A stretch of DNA of 64,000 nucleotides from Phalacrocorax aristotelis (taxonomy: Eukaryota > Chordata > Aves > Suliformes > Phalacrocoracidae). The position numbers were made by a program, and so were the translations under genes. The stretch covers positions 28,719,058 to 28,783,057 of the forward strand of contig NC_134277.1 in the NCBI RefSeq assembly GCF_949628215.1, read 5' to 3'. Below the pieces are notes generated by a model. The model was given only the letters and a program-made list of their open reading frames with translations. It ran no database searches and was not told the DNA's origin. Positions 27,496 through 41,370 of this stretch are shown piece after piece (the first letter of the stretch is position 1; every line of letters begins with the position of its first letter).

Positions 27496-30400
27496 CTAGT
27501 TTTTCAAAAACAATAAGTAATAACAGACAAACATTGTATTAACCTAGGTTATTTGGTTTGGTTTGTCAGAGACTTTTGCAATCAGCTTTTCTTTATATCT
27601 TTACCTCTTTTTTCCCCATACAGAGAAAAGATTTTTGGATGAGTCTGCTTAGGCTTAAGTTGTTGTCTGGACATATTAGTTTTATGAATAATTCCTGGTT
27701 GATAACTAGATCTCATGCAGTGCTTTACAATAGCAAGTCACAAACCATTTGGTAATATAAGAATCTTTTCATGGAGAAACTGAAGCAGGGATGGTGAGAT
27801 GCAACTTGCAGAAAGTGGCCCGGTAAGGCTGGGCAAGCACAGGCAGGGAGGAGTGAAACCTCATAAGTCCTCATCAGCATCTGCATCCTTAGGGCACACT
27901 GGGTAACAGTCACATATTTATCCTCCCCTTTACTACCACTTTTAAAAACTGGGGATAATTGCTGCATTTTACTATGTCTTGCATGTTTAGTCCCCTATTT
28001 TAATGGAGTTAATGGTGTTACACGTGGGACTAATAGCAGAAATACCACACATGATCTGATTTTGGCAATGTTACTATTTGGTAGTTACACAGGTAATAAC
28101 TGACATGCCCCTGTCCTTTTCTAGCCTCTTCTCTACTATTGCCAAACAGCCCATTACAGTCCCTTTACATTAAGTATTGTTCTTCAATATCCAATCTTTT
28201 CTTTCAGTGTATCTGCAGCAGCACTAGATGTAATTACGCCCCAGTCTCACAGCTCTGTTCTTTTCAGTCACATCTTCCCTCTCCTTTTTCTCCTTCCTGC
28301 AGACATTTCCATGTGTAATAATTCCTCCAAAGAATTTTCTTCTCCACTGCGCTCCTTTAAAGTTGGTTTTCCCCTCCATTTTTGTTGAGAGGAATTTAAA
28401 TTGATGCTAGCTGGGTGGAGAGAACATGTTTGAACATAAATACCAGGTGCCATGAATAGCTAAGAGACTTTCTATTTTGTTGTATCATATGTTTAGTACC
28501 TGAGAGTAACTGTCTGGCCACAGGCTAAAACCATTTAAGAATGGCTGAGAAACGGTGCAAGAAAGTTCCTGATTAATTAAGAAGTACTTGGATTAGTTTT
28601 GTTTCTAATCGGCTGAAATGAAAGGCTAGGCAGTTTCGCTGAAGGCAACAGGTAAATGAGTAAAGGAAAGGTCAAAGTGAACAGGAAATGAGTACAATAT
28701 AGAGTGAACTGTTGGAGCTGCATGACTGTTACGCTGAACTGGTCACTGTAAGCTCAACCCTCAGCTGAGCATTGTCCATAACTGAATTCTGTGCTTCTCA
28801 TTCTTTGCCACTAAAGATTAATTAATTTGCTGCATCCATTGGATGTGGTGCCACCAGCATGCCAGGAAGACTGGAAATGTGTGAGTTCTGTGAGATCCAT
28901 GAAATCTGTTTGGAGAGGAGGTAGAACTGAGGGAAAAGTGGAGAAGTCAGAGGCTGTGATTGAGAGAGACATGCAGTGAAGGTCTGTTGCCTTCACAGCG
29001 ATGACTAAAAAGTTAACAACCTATAGTACCTGGAGGTTTTACAGGGAGTAGCCTCATGAAGGTATCCCTCATGATTTCTGGCTTTTTGCATGAGAGAACA
29101 TGTTTCAGCTGGTTTTGTAATGGTGGTTTGCCGGGCTCTGTTCCCATCCTTTGCTCTCACAGGAGCTGTGCAAGAGAACAAGATCTGAAGTAGAAAACGA
29201 TGGCCAGGCTCAAATATTAGTCCTTCCTTTTTCTGTCAGCATCAAATGTAAATACTCTGCAGTTTCTCAGACAGGAATTGAACACCCTTTGTTGATGGTG
29301 AAGGTCGCCACGAGTGGATTCCTGGGCCAGGTCGTTACGATGGGCAGGAATGTAAAACATCAGAAATTCTAATGATGTGTCTTGGCTCAGCCTTGAACCA
29401 GCCCTTTGCAAGGCGATTGCTAGTGAGTAGCAGTGGGAACACAGGCATTCTGCACCCTGCCAGACCATCTACATAGTCATGGACCATTAAAGATGCTTCA
29501 TCACCAACAATTTGAGGGATAATAAGGATAATGCTGAAACACTTTATATTTTTTAAAAATGGAAGATTTTGGCTGTGGGAAGGAGAGGGGTGTATGTTGT
29601 CTACACTCCCATGACTCCCTTTGCACCCAGTATCCATTTTTAGCTTGGGCCATCTACTCTCCGTCTGGCCTCAAACACATCCTGAATTGCAGTAGCAATA
29701 CTTTTTTTTCCTCCTCCAGTCCTAACTTGTGTAGTAATGGAGTCATGGGAATAGGTGGCTTCAAGTTTCCAAATGCCACAAACTGTCCTTTTCTCATCTC
29801 CCAGTGACTGAATGCTCATGATGTAAGCTGGGCACAGATCACCAAGAATCCTGTATTTTCCAGTTTGATTTTTTTTCTTTTATGTATTTGCTGCACAAAA
29901 CTTTGCCACACACTGTCACAGGCCTAACTGAATGGGGTATGCTACTATTGATTTCTTTGTGTTTTTCAGCATCTACAAATTACTTTGGTGCTAAAGTCTG
30001 TGTACTGTATGTTATATGCTTACATCTTCTATTCCTGAATGCATGCTAATAAGAATCTAATGCCATTCTTGGGGCAGGGAGTTAGTGTATGGCTTCATTT
30101 CCACCAGGTAGGAGTGACTTGTCTAAAGACATTGCTCCATGATCCGCATTGTAGTGATAACAGAAAATCAAGTGGCAAAACAGGAAGTGCTTTCTGGCAG
30201 CAGCCTAGTGTATTTTCTAGGGCGGGGACTGAGCTTCAAAGCAGAAGGTTGCTTCTGCTCCCTCCCCGGTTGCATTGGTTGACATAAATAACATATCTCA
30301 TACCCTGGTTGTCTTTACAAATATAAAGGCATGTTGGATACATGCACATTTTCCAGGCAACAGTTGTAGTGCCAGGCGTTCTGGTAACACGTCTGACATC

Positions 30401-33400
30401 TGAAATGTATGGCAATATGTCAGGGATATCTGCATGAGGACAGTGAAGGCCTTTTCCTGCTTTGGTTTTCCTTCCCCAGGAGAAAAGTAACACGATATGC
30501 TCTTAAAGTTTGAGTGCTTGCATTGAAGATCTTGGGCAGAACCATACTTTAATCCCTGTATCTGAGGGGTCGGCAGGGAAGTGAAGAGAAACTGTCAAAT
30601 TCAAAAGCTGTTTGGAGATCTGTAGCTGGAAGCAAGGTAGACTCACATTTGTGTCACCTAGTCTGCCTTTTACCTGGTTGGACTGCACCACATGCCAGCG
30701 AGCTTTGGACTTGCAGCTTTTAAAGAACTTACCGACCTAACAGAGCTGTTTGTTTCTATAATTCTGAATATATTTATTTGTCTGTTTTTTCCTTTCTGTT
30801 CTTTTCTCTTCCTTTGGAAGACATTTAAAGGACATGCAGACTACATGTCTCTCCTCCAGACAAAATCCTCTCTCTCATGGTATAAAAAGTAGTCGCCTTT
30901 CCCACTGGGAGTTCCTATTGCTATAGTCTCTCTTATTTAATCCTTTTTATTTTCTTTCTGCTTAATTATGTTAAGCTTCAAAACAAATAAGACTTGCTCT
31001 GGCCTCGGAGTTAGAGGTCACAGCACTGAAGTGTTAAAAGAAAATCTTTTCTAGAGCCTGGGCATTCAGAACTTCAGTAAAGTACTAGGAAGGCATGTCT
31101 AGTGCAGCAGCAAGGGAGCACACAAAGTACGGTGATTTGTTATTGCCTCACAAAAGACTAAGCATTTTGCTCTACTGCTGCATCCTTTTTTTTAACACCC
31201 CAGCCCTCCCATTATCCCCCGTGTTTCTTAGCACAGGCAAGAAAGGGCTGTTGAAAGAGCTGTTGGCCGTGGAGGGCGCGTTGCAGGCACGGCATATGGC
31301 ATACCAATGGCTCCATTGTCAGTAGGCCCAAGGCCACAGAGGAATGAAACATTGCTGACTTTAACTGAATAGTGGTCCTGGCTAATGAGAAGGAATCCAG
31401 GGTAATTTATTCTCTCATCCCAGGGAGGGGGGGTGGGAAACAAACAACAAAATCAGAGAACTATTTATTACATATGCTATTTTTAACCATTTGCAGAATA
31501 AGACAGAAAAATTAGTTTTAGTCTGATATTGATTCTATAACATAAAGCAGAATAATCATCTAGAGTTTTTAGAGCAATAATGGTAGAACTAATTTAAATT
31601 CCGGCTCTTTTTCATATAGTAAGAAAGATTAAGTGTCAGCTGAATTAGCATTTAAACTAACCGTTGTAGTCAATATAGTAGGATTAACTGCAAATTACAG
31701 TCTTCAGTTCACTTTTTCATTGTAATTCATCCATTGTGAGATTTTGTCCAGTTCAATAGATGTTTTGTTTAATACAAACAAGATCCTTTTCATCTAGAAT
31801 ACAGCTAAATTCTGCTGTAAGAGACATGGTTAGCTGGTGTAAAGCTGTAACGGCTAAATCCATGCTTGAACATATATAACAGAGACTTAAAATACATTGG
31901 AATGTATTTTTCAGTGGGAATAATTGGACATAATTTTAATAAAGTTATTAAAACATGATGACACACATCAGTTGTGCTGCTTTTGTCTTTTAAAGAACTG
32001 TATTTAATTTTGTGATTTGCATCTGGAAGACATCAAAAGTGTCCAGTCAAATGTGCTTAAGTGCACATACGTGCTCTCCTAAATACAATTAAGAGCAACA
32101 GAGGAAGGAGAATAATAATTATTGAACGCTGCATGGGGGTCTTTCTTTTAAAAAAAAAGTTAGGTGGTCTTTGGTAAACCAAGACTGAGAAACTATTCTA
32201 AAACATATGGCTGCAGCTGCTTTCTCCCATCACTAGGTCGAGCTATTACCTCAGAATGAAAACCCAGCACCCTGCTGGTATTATTGTTACCAGAAACAGA
32301 TGCGTAGAACAAATACAACAACGGTCTGCAACCAAATAACTGGACTGGCAAATGTAACACTTTGCAGTGTGGAAAATAGACAACCGCACTGTCACATACT
32401 CTAAGCCAATTACTTTCTGTAAAAGAAAAAAAATTCATAGTGAAAGTAATTTTTTCCTGTTTTCTCACAGAAGCACACACTAAAATAGAGCTCACTTCAC
32501 AGTATGTATTGGCCTCTTACTGATTCTGTTATATTGAGCAGTATTAATCCCTTCAAATGATTGCCTTGTTTCTTCATTATAGCTCTTACTCTGCTTTTTT
32601 CCTGGGAATTAACTCTGTACAGAGGCAAACTTCTGTTGCTGCTACTGCTATCAGAGAAACAGTAACATGGAACGTCTCTCCTCCCTATTCTTCCCTAGCT
32701 AGAAACTTTAACAACGGACTTTGTAAAAATAGCTTTGTCTCTTTACATATAAAGAGGAAAGAGAATACTTCCTGATTAGAAAAAGAGAAGAAAACCCCGA
32801 AGAGAAGAAAACCAATTCTAAAGGAACTCAAAATGCAGTATCAATTCAAAAGGATTAAAATAATTAAACAATTAATGATTGCAAAGTAGAAGAGTTAGTT
32901 CTGCATTCTAATTCTTACTGAACAATGCCTCACCTCTTATCACAGATGCCAGATAATAATGTGGGTATTTCTACTAATTTAACAGGATTATTTTCCATAC
33001 TAATTCCAACATGTTTATTAAGCTTTATTTTAGGGGTTTCTTTTTTTTTTGTTAAAGAAAAGTAAAGAAACATGAGCCAACTGAAATCTTCTATCAACTC
33101 TCATAGAAATACAATGACACAAGAATAATGTTTCATAGCAGCATTTCTTTGAATCTCATTTTGGCTGACAAGAGTCCCCTGAACCTCTTTGCTTTTGCCA
33201 GGAACAGGTATGAGATAGGCAAACAGAAGCATGTACCCGCAAGTGTTGGCTACACCTCAAGCTGTTCTGAAATGCATCTCTTTTATTAGAGATTTTATTA
33301 TGAGAGAATTTATTTTACTGTTATTGTAGGATTTGACAGAGAAAATACTTGTACTCGCCCTGGCTAACTCTTAAGTTGCATGCATATGTAAAATAAACGT

Positions 33401-36400
33401 AAATATATTTATCTATACAGAAATATATCAGTAACAAGAATAAAGAGATATATATTTTTCTTAAGTGCTTGAAGTAGGTTTTCCAAGGCCATGTCTACAA
33501 ACAAATTGAGGCCAGAAAGTAAATTTAGGTATGGGAGGTTGACTAATTATTAGCGCACTCATCGGTGTGATTTATGTTCTGGCCAAGTAGCATTCCTTGA
33601 GAAAAACTCTGGGCAATGTTTACAGAGTAACACTTGCCAAGAGCTATTTCTAAAGAGCAGTACAGACAGCACTGAGGTTTCAGTCCATCCACAGTGCAGC
33701 CCTCCAAGGGAATCCCAGCAGAATTCCTAACCCATCAGTGCTCCTGCCTGCCTTCCCACCACATCCCACAGCGCTGAAAATGAGTGTCGTTTTCTCAGTT
33801 TCATGATAGGAAAATCTCATTCCGGTGGGCTCTGACACAGCCCTTAACTTACTTTGAACTCAAAAATTGTAAAATAATTACGCCAAAGAATGGTCCCTGG
33901 CACTGTTTCATCCATAGAAATATGGATGTAGCCCTGAGGAATCTGAAGTCGCCTTTGGGGCACATCTGTAAGCAGGATAGAAACATCATGGGCAGTGCTT
34001 TTCTTGCAGAATTTACAGATAGCTTATTACATTTTGTCTGATATTTCCAATCAAAATACAAAGACATTTAATATTCTTTAATCTCAGTAATGAACAAACC
34101 CCCTTTACTTCAAATTGTTTTAAAGTGCTATTTAAAATATTACATTTTTAGCAAACTCCAGTAATTAATTTCTGATTCTGCCACTCAAAATGTATTACTC
34201 AAGTTTTTGGCATACGCTGAGAACTAATCTGCAAGATATCAATGGCTTAAGTTGATTATTTGTTTCAAGCAGATCTTATTAACAGAAGTGTAGAGACGGT
34301 ACATTGATTAAACGCAGACAGTACTTCTAACTTCACAGATCAGGAATGTGTATTCTTACGTGGCAATTCCACTATTGTTTGTGCAAGACATACAGTGGGG
34401 AAAGTTCCGTATCGTAACAGGATGTCAGACTTTCAGCCAGTTGGTGTTCTTACCAGTAAAAGGAAGGTGGGGTACTTCTTTATTATATTATAATCTGCTT
34501 CATCTCACAGAGTCATCAAACAGATTAGATTAAATAAGGTAAATTAGCTCTACAGCTCTGTATATGGTTCTGACTGTTCCAGGACACCACAGCACCACAT
34601 CAGTGTGTTCTGTCCCGCGTTAAGTGGGCAAAGGTGTGGTGGTAAATTGAAATTCCATTCACTTTCCTAAAGGCCTTTGCTCTACTCTAGGAATTAGGGT
34701 AGGCATGGGTAATACTCGTGCTTGACCTGGTCCAGCGGTCCAGCGTGCAATTTGTGGACCCACCAGGTGACACAGAATGGGTAATAAGTTCTTTGGAGAT
34801 GAATGGTCTCACTGAATCTGAGCAGTCAAGTCAGTGGGACTTTTTTATAAATCATATTAAGCAAATAAGGCGTTACATTTAACCTGGTTGTCTGTTTGAA
34901 CAAACAGGAGTGAACAGAGAACAAAAAGTAGCTTTCAGTCCAAATATATGGAAATTACTGAGATATATTTTCACAGTCTTGCTGATGATCCCTGAAAGTA
35001 ATGGCATAAACAGAGTCAAGATAAGACAATCTGAACAAAATTTTAAGAAAACAAAATAATTATGAATGGAAGTATCTAGAATTTGATATGGTAAAGCTGG
35101 TTCCTGGTCAGCTATTAGCATGTAGAAAGCTGCTTACAGAAGGAAATCACAGTTTCAACGCAGATATTTATTAGATACCCAATGACATATTTAAATGTTA
35201 TGTGTGTAGTTGATGACTTGCCAAATCACACAGCCTCACAACAGCTGTAGCATTTGACCTTCTGCCTTAACTTTATATCAGCGTTCTTCTTTAGAAACCT
35301 GTATTCTCAGACTCCCTTGCATGGAAATGGAGAGCTGAGAGCAGTAGCTGATCTGTGGGTGGGCTTTTATGGCAGGCACGTACTCTGGAGTGCTGTCCCG
35401 AAGGCTTAGGGGTGAAGATACCCAGCCAGGTAGCTCATGAAGACCTTCTTAGTGACAATTAAAGGGATTAGGGGCCTGCTACCCTGCTTTTGCCCTGCAC
35501 CTTTTGGAAGCATGTGGGAAACAGCCTTTATGTCAAATATGGCTAGTCTTCCTTGGTAGGGAATGATCTTATTCTTTCGTATAGACCAAATTGATTTATT
35601 TTTAAATTAAATTTCTAACAATTTAATTTCGCTCTCATTTGTTCCCAGCCACACATGCCAGAAGGTAAGTGATGTGACTCTCATTGCCATATTACCACAG
35701 TGTCCTCCATCACTGCTGGTCTTTCTCAGTGGCACAGGAGAGTCTCCTGTGGAAGCAGCACATTTCTATAGAGAGGGACTGTGGTCAAGCAGATCTGCAC
35801 GCCCTACAAGCAAGAGAGTGCACGAGGCCTGCCCCCCTTCCCGACCCAAGCAAGAGAATGGTTTTCCCTCTGCATAACCACCCAGAGGCAGTTATTGAAA
35901 GCAGCACTGCACAGCAGGAGGTGTGGAAGTGTAGTTGCTACCGCTGCACATGCAGGGCAGCCTCTTGGATGGGCACGTCCCCTTACTCCGAACTGACAGG
36001 GATTGCTCATCTCTCCCCAAGTAAAACAAAACCTGCTTGTACATGTGGTATGTAAATATCTCCATAAAACATTAAACAGCCATTATGACATGGCCAAACC
36101 AGTCACATTTGTTAAAGCAAACACCATGTACGCCAATACTAATAAGCAAGCCATGAGTGACTTTTACTAAATTACAGTACCTTCCACTTTCTCTCTTTGA
36201 CATTTTCCTTTCAAACTAGCCTAAGAAAGAGTGAAACAGCTCAACAAACATGTCAGTATGTAACACTGTAGCACTTCATGCATACATATACATGTATGCA
36301 ATATACACGGGCCAGTCCTTGACAGTAGAACTGCCACGATGCAAGACCAGGCCTTAGAGTCGGCCCAGCAAAATGAAGTCTCACATTCAACTCAATCACA

Positions 36401-37429
36401 CTGCGTTATCTGCAATACAAGGCATTTAAAAAAACTTCACTTAACCTATTTCAGAATTTTAAGGTATGCCCTGGACACAGGTAGGCAGAGTCCTACCAAA
36501 ATTAGGGGGGGGAAGGTAGGAAATAAGAAGGCAGATAGCTGTTTTTTCAGCCACCTTTACAGTTTCCATTGTCTTTGTTGTTGTTTATAGTTTAATTTCT
36601 TAATGCCAAAGCTTCACCCGTACAACAAATGTGCTCACCTCGCTTCTGCCCTTTCTTCTATGGTGAAACTAGCTCAAGGAGGTACCGTTGACCAGGTTGC
36701 TTGTAATTTTTATTTTAAGGGGGCAGCAAACTGTGTGACAGGGCAGGAATGAAAAACTATGACCTGGAACCATATGGAACACAGGAGCTTCTTAAACCAG
36801 TACAAAAGCAAGTGTCTCCTGAATGACCAGTCATCCAGAAAAAAAATAACTAAAAACAGAGGAGGAAAAGGCACATCTCCAAAGGGGTAATTGTTTCAGA
36901 GCGAGAAGAGGCAGAAAGCAAATGTACAGCTCTGTAGCCATGAAGAGGCAAAACTATGGTTTGGACTGAATCCCTGGACAGGCTGGGGAAAGGACTGAGA
37001 ACCACAGGGCAGGAGGAGATACGGTGGGACATCAGGAGCAGTGTGTCCAATGGCCTCCATGTACAGAAACACTAGCAGCTCGCAGCACGGACCAGTTCTT
37101 GTTTCCACACATCTGCACCCCAGTTCTTTTAAAAAAAACCCCAAACCCCTCTGTTAACTGCAAAGCTTTGTTAACTACCCACTGTTTGCAAAATGCCATC
37201 CTTCGATTACATTGTAATGTAAAACACCTTTTACATCTATAATCCCTCTTCACATTTAATAGATTTTTCCTAAGGAAAGATATTAAGCCAGAAACGTCAC
37301 AGATGTTAAAAAGGTAGGCAGCATTAGCACGGGGAGATAAGGAATGATTTCGGAGGGCTCTGTTACCTAGCAACGTCCCTTGCAGTTGCCTAATGGTATT
37401 TTGGAAGTGCAGAGGCTCCAGACGGGCTG
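27496..37429. other. Intergenic region between ASNS and C1GALT1; nothing recognised
   Basis: About 10 kb of mostly AT-rich DNA with no exon-like homology on either strand and no identified repeat. Any enhancers for the divergent genes would be expected here, but sequence alone does not show them. Confidence 0.55.
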
Positions 37430-38700
37430 AAGCGAAGGGAGTGAGGCGCTGGAAGGTAGCGGAGCTCCGCGGCCCGCCCTGAGCACACGGCGCAGCTGCC
37501 TTCAGGCAACATCGGGCGGACAAGAGCAAGGTAACGCGATGAAGGGGCGGAGGGGCAGTCCTGCCCGCCGCATTGCTTTCCCAAACGTCCCCGAAGAAGA
37601 GGCAGCACCGCCAAAATACCTCACCGCTTACGAGCCTTTAGGTGGTCAAGGGGAGGCGATGCTCGCCCCTCTCCGGCCTGAGCCATTTCCACCCCACCTC
37701 CGCCCGCTATGCCTCACAGCCCTGTGCGGCAGCCGAGCCGGCCCCAACCCCCTCCACCGCACTGCAGCTCCAGCCCAGGGCACCGGCCTTCGCCTGCCAC
37801 CGCCGCGCCGGCCGCCTCCCCACACGGGGGGCGCGGGCTCCACTCGCGGCCTGCCTGGCGTCGTGACAGTGTTCCCGGCGGGCAAGCGGGGGGAGGAAAT
37901 GAAGGGCAGGGTAGAGTCCCATCCCCACGCGTGGTTCCGCGCTGGGGATGCCACGGCCGCCTCCCCTCCCCCGTTCCCGGGAGCGCGCGGGGATAAGAGA
38001 GCTGCCACGCGGCGGGCGAGGGTTAAAGGCGCGTGCCAGGCCGGTCACGCCCCCCGGCGCTCGCCACCCAATGAGCAGGCGGCGGGGCGGGGCGCGGCGG
38101 CGGGATGGTGGCGCCGGCGGTGGTGGCGTGGGGCGGGGCGATGGCCTCCCCTGCGCGCGGCCCAGGGCTGCTTGCGGGCCGCGCGGCTGAGCGCGCGCCG
38201 GGCCCTGCCGGCCGCTGAGTTGAGCTGAGCTGAGCTGAGCTGAGGTGAGGCGGTGAGGGGCGGGCGGCGGCGGCGGCGGCGGCAGCAGCAGCAGTGCTGA
38301 GGGGGCGGCGGCGGCGGGCCCCGGGCCCCGATCCGGCCCGGCCCGGCCAGTCGCTGGGGGCGAGGAGAGAGTCCCGAAAGCAGCCCCTCGTCTGGGGAGG
38401 CGACGTGAAGGAAGGTGCCTCCCTGCGGTAACGGGGCAGGAGGAGGTGGCCGGGGCGGTGTGTGTGTCCCCGGTGGCGAGAAGGGTGCCCGCGGGAGCCG
38501 CGGTTGAGGGGGCAGCAGGTGCCTGGCTGCCCGCCTGGGGAGGAAGGAGGGGCTCGGGGAAGGGTCTGCTTGGAAGGCGGCGAGTCTCTCGGAGCCCCGG
38601 CGGAGGGAGCAAGGTGCCTCCTGGGGGCGGGGCGGGGGGGCTGGGTGGGGGTGAGGATGTTGCTCGCTGCTCCCTACTCATCCGCCTTCAGTGCCTTGTA
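37430..38700 (+). promoter_or_regulatory. CpG island, probable C1GALT1 promoter and first non-coding exon
   Basis: This is a CpG-dense, GC-rich block about 7 kb upstream of the C1GALT1 ATG exon, with no other recognised gene in between. It includes a CCAAT box (38068-38072) and a GC box GGGGCGGGGC (38084-38093). A plausible donor GAG|GTGAGG at 38244/38245 could end a non-coding exon 1, giving an intron of about 7.2 kb to the acceptor at 45484. Long open frames on both strands here are a product of base composition. Confidence 0.7.
38215..38296 (+). repeat. TGAGC pentamer repeat followed by GGC and CAG triplet runs
   Basis: About six tandem TGAGC-like units (four exact) run up to the putative exon 1 donor, followed within 20 nt by a GGC run of about seven units and then four CAG units. 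It lies in the presumed 5'UTR/intron 1 of C1GALT1. Confidence 0.8.
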
Positions 38701-39450
38701 ACGGGGACTTCCTGGACTGACGTCGCAGTTCCCTTTAGTAAGAACTAGGTTAGCAGAGGTCAAGAAAGCCACGCTTTGGATATGGTAACTTGTTGCTGAA
38801 AGAGGGTGTCAGCCTTTGGAATGAGGAAGGAGATTACTAAAATCTTTTTTCCCTCTCACCTGCGCTGTGGATTGTTGCACATCTCGCTTCAGTGCTGTTG
38901 TTGTCCACCTGTACCAAAATACCTTGCTTTTGTTGTCTGTATTTTTGGGTAGAACAAGAGTTTTTTATGGAAAAAGTTCCTCTCCAAGGAAATGCTTATA
39001 ACGTTAGATTTTTTTTCTTGTAAAAAGTAAAATATTTTTGAAAGTGAAAAATATAATCTGTGCTTAGTTGATAGGAAACTGCAGCAGTTCAAAGTAATCC
39101 TTGGTGCAGGCGACATTGGCAAGTGTACAACTGTTTTGCATATAGCTTCATTTTAGAAGCATTTGAATATGTATGTATAAAGCTTCTAGAAATAATGGGC
39201 CTTAGTAAGCAGAAGACCTTTCTCGGGTGTTGCACAACTAACTACGTCTTCTACATTTTGACTTTAATTATTCTGATGTTATTTGACTGTTAAGGACACG
39301 GTAGTAGAGATCAATTTCATTGCTAATTATGTAGCCCTCAATTGACATTTACATTCTGTTTTGTTCTGAGACCCCAGAGCTTCCCCCTCACTTTGTAAGT
39401 AAGGGATGCAGGGAAGAGCCAGCTGTGTGTGTAGGCTAGCCATATTTCTC

Positions 39451-39488
39451 ATTATGAGAAATAATGAATTATTCTTATTTCTCATAAT
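39451..39488. repeat. 38-bp near-perfect palindrome
   Basis: Arms attatgagaaataa (39451-39464) and ttatttctcataat (39475-39488) are exact reverse complements around a 10-nt centre. It lies in C1GALT1 intron 1, in AT-rich DNA. Confidence 0.8.
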
Positions 39489-39839
39489 CTTAAAGTGATT
39501 ATGGTGGGATGAAACACCTACAAAAATACCTAGGGGTATATCCTGCATTCTGTAAATTGCAAAATCCCAGATTTGATTTTTTTTTTTGTTGAATGTGTTT
39601 CCTTTTGAAACACGTTCAAGAAGTTATATGGTCCGAGTTTCCTTAGAAACATTAATTTGAAATGTGGTTGGGTTTTGGTTTGTTGTTTTTTTTTTTTTTT
39701 GAGGGGTGGGGATGGGGCAAGCTGCAGTATCATATGTTCCTAGTACATGGGAATTCCCTAAATTTGCTTTGGCTTAGGAAGGTGACCTTTACCCTTGTTG
39801 GAACAGGTAGTAGAGTGAGAAAGTATTTTAGATTAATGT

Positions 39840-41370
39840 GTCAAAAGGCTCATCATGAGGACCGCACAGAGGCACAGCGGAGGCGGGAGGGGGGGACGGA
39901 CACCCTGTTAATCTCATCAGAGGAAGCAGCCCCTGGTTCTGCCACTGGAGAGCCGTTAGCCCCATCGCTCAGGTGTGACACACGTTAAGATAAGTCAACA
40001 GAAAGGCTCTCTGGAACAGCTAACAGGATTGAGGGGGGTAACTCCCTACGGAGTATGGGACATATTATGGGATGAAGGAGAAGAGCATCTTCTGACTGTA
40101 CAAAACTACTTATGGGATGCTTAGGGGAGGGACTAAAGGGAGGGAACAAGGTGGTTTGAGGAGGAACAAGTGTGGAAAAATAGAAGGATAAGGGATAAAG
40201 GGCCTGGTCAATTGTAAACAAGTGGCTGATCAGCATGTTTGGCCACGCCCTGTGCCAGATTACCTCAGTCTGATGTCTTTTCTCATTAATTTCCATTTCT
40301 AAATGTTTTCCTGGATGAGAGGACTCTATGCTCTATTCATTCATGTGTGCATACTGAGGTCAAAGTGCCAGCTACTGGAGCAGCAGCAGAAGTTATAGGG
40401 ACCTCTGTGTCTGGTGTACCAGCAACTGGAGAGACTGGAGCGAGTGAGGATCTAAATGCCAGCAACTGGAGTGGAGACCGTAAGTCATAGAGTCTTGTGT
40501 GTCTGGAGTGCTGGTAACTGGGGAGACCAGAGTGCATGCAGAGTGCATGTTGTCTTGACAAGTATGCCAGAGTGTGGTTGCTAGTGAATGTCATGCAGGG
40601 CTAGCGAGTGAGTAGGGTCGGAGGCTTGGGAGCTAGGTTTTGAGGCAGCTGTAAGTGTGGGACAGGTACTAGTGAGATCAGAGGGTCTTCAGTTTGGCAG
40701 TATGAGAGTCCAGGAGGTCCGAGCCAGCTGCTAGAGGGACTGTAAGATCTGGGGGTTGTTTTGGAGGCTCATTTGCATGTGTCTCTGAGCAAGGCAACTG
40801 GAGACAAAAGGATTCAAGTTACTGAGCAGGCTGAATGTCTAAGGCCATTTCCTGGGGATCAGGGTATGACTGTGGGGAGCTTGGGTCTGTACCAGCAGCT
40901 GGAGTGGGGCTCTGGGGAGGCGGAGGACTTGGGGTTCGTTCCCAGTCAGACTGAGTGTTTGAGGCCAGCTACTGGAGGGACCCACATTGCATCTTTGTGT
41001 ATATTCCCCACTAATGGACTTTTGTCCTGGTCAGCCAGGGAGAGGAGCAGCATAAGGCCAGACCAAGTTTGTGTTCGCATGAACACTGTTTTTAGCTGTA
41101 TTGATCTATATGGTCAGCCATGTGTATATGCACATTTGCGTGTGCAAGTATTGCGGAATACATCCTCAGCCTTGTCGCTGGCTGGACCTCAGGATGTGGA
41201 GTTGCAGCACCCTTCTCCCCATTGGGCTGCCAGGTTCACAGAAAGTGATCTTGGGCACAGTTAGTGGGCAGCCACTAACAGAAAAAGTAAATTTTCTGTG
41301 TAAGTTTGAAGACGCAGAAAACATTGGGTCACAAAACTTAAATTTGGAGCCAGGTCTACAATGACTGCTA
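39840..41370. repeat. Repeat-like region with degenerate tandem units, class unknown
   Basis: From about 40371 to 41000 a motif close to ccagcaactggag recurs at least six times (for example 40371, 40419, 40459, 40727, 40890, 40963), spaced about 40-75 nt or in larger steps, with shared 'gtgtctgg' and 'gagtgtttgagg' companions. The left part (39840-40330) is G-rich and repeat-like but not recognised. It may be an old LTR or other interspersed repeat. Not a gene: the 167-codon frame inside lacks an ATG start. Confidence 0.4.

Noticed and set aside
37707-38681. A 324-codon open frame on the minus strand and several long plus-strand frames in the CpG island
   Set aside because: Composition is Pro/Ala/Arg/Gly-rich on both strands, as expected when GC-rich DNA lacks stop codons; there is no recognisable domain or splice context.
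40761-41264. A 167-codon frame with an internal peptide repeat
   Set aside because: It begins at TTG, has no ATG near the start, and the repeat reflects the underlying DNA repeat; no known domain.
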